A stretch of 6,925 bases of DNA, from positions 1 to 6,925 of the forward strand of contig JABMMR010000046.1 in assembly GCA_013205525.1 (NCBI GenBank), given 5' to 3'. Source of the stretch: Burkholderiales bacterium (GTDB lineage Bacteria > Pseudomonadota > Gammaproteobacteria > Burkholderiales > Burkholderiaceae_C). This document shows, in pieces, positions 6,744 through 6,925 of this stretch. Each line of letters opens with the position of its first letter. Within the stretch, counting starts at the first letter, position 1. The position numbers and the translations under genes are program-made. Below the pieces are notes generated by a model, which made no database searches, had not been told where the DNA came from, and saw only the letters and a list, made by a program, of their open reading frames with translations.

Positions 6744-6754
6744 GAGAAATATTT

Positions 6755-6925
6755 TCAAAGCTTCAAAAAATGCTCGCGGTAATGCACTAACTCATCAATC
6801 GATTCATGTACATCAGCCAAGGCCGTATGACTTTGATGCTTCTTAAAGGAGGCGTACACCTCTGGCTTCCATCGTTTAGAGAGTTCTTTGAGCGTGCTGA
6901 CATCCAAATTGCGGTAGTGAAACCA
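6755..6925 (-). CDS. orn: Oligoribonuclease, C-terminal part (5' end beyond right edge)
   Basis: Reading the minus strand from the right edge gives 56 residues and a TGA at 6755-6757. The fragment begins [19 protein letters not shown] and ends [12 protein letters not shown], closely matching the C-terminus of oligoribonuclease, the DEDDh 3'-5' exonuclease that degrades 2-5 nucleotide RNAs, including pGpG from cyclic di-GMP turnover. The catalytic His (fragment residue 33) and the Asp five residues later (38) of the H-x4-D motif are present in [11 protein letters not shown]. The residue just before that Asp is Ala, where E. coli Orn, as I recall it, has a second Asp. The N-terminal two thirds, with the other acidic catalytic residues, lie outside the window. 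Nothing suggests truncation other than the window edge. Confidence 0.95.
   Translation of the reverse strand, partial: WFHYRNLDVSTLKELSKRWKPEVYASFKKHQSHTALADVHESIDELVHYREHFLKL

Larger units (their letters stand above)
6559..6754. promoter_or_regulatory. orn-helicase spacer with a run of inverted repeats
   Basis: This 196-base gap lies downstream of orn and upstream of the helicase gene on the minus strand. It contains five consecutive, non-overlapping perfect dyads: 6595-6617, 6629-6647, 6650-6667, 6693-6707 and 6732-6743, plus a short GC-rich one at 6575-6587 just before the helicase ATG. None is followed by a convincing T-run on the minus strand, so no intrinsic terminator is called. I see no clear promoter. 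The spacer may form a structured helicase mRNA leader or the tail of a shared orn-helicase transcript; both are inference. Confidence 0.45.

Overview
The window looks like a chromosomal segment from a Gram-negative betaproteobacterium. A member of Burkholderiales, perhaps near the Comamonadaceae, is my best guess. This rests on the style of the DEAD-box helicase (a charged insert between motifs I and Ia) and on general protein character, not on any search. Coding DNA is of moderate GC content. The first 455 bases are strikingly AT-rich.

Layout. (1) Bases 1-455 hold no supportable gene. This is an AT-rich leader, about 26% GC overall and about 17% GC over 121-300 by hand count, with short repeats, one small dyad and possible promoter elements. 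(2) Bases 456-5043 (+) hold a compact three-gene type I secretion system (T1SS): a TolC-type outer-membrane protein, a LapB/HlyB-type ABC permease-ATPase, and a HlyD-type periplasmic adaptor. Both junctions are 4-base ATGA overlaps, so the three are almost certainly one translationally coupled operon. (3) Only 15 bases separate the adaptor stop from the convergent DEAD-box RNA helicase gene (RhlE-like, minus strand, 5059-6558). (4) A 196-base spacer packed with short perfect inverted repeats follows. (5) The 3' end of orn (oligoribonuclease, minus strand) runs off the right edge.

How the genes work together. The three T1SS proteins would form one channel from cytoplasm to exterior: the ABC protein recognises and powers export, the adaptor bridges the periplasm, and the TolC-like trimer forms the outer-membrane exit. 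The exported substrate is not in the window. LapB-type exporters usually serve large RTX-type adhesins, so a large repeat-rich gene beyond the left edge or elsewhere is the natural expectation, but that is inference. The minus-strand pair orn/helicase is a housekeeping RNA-turnover neighbourhood, unrelated in function to the secretion operon.

I did not find a clearly new biological system. The points most worth a second look are the run of dyads between orn and the helicase gene, the very AT-rich leader with a minimal ORF ahead of the secretion operon, and the missing secretion substrate.
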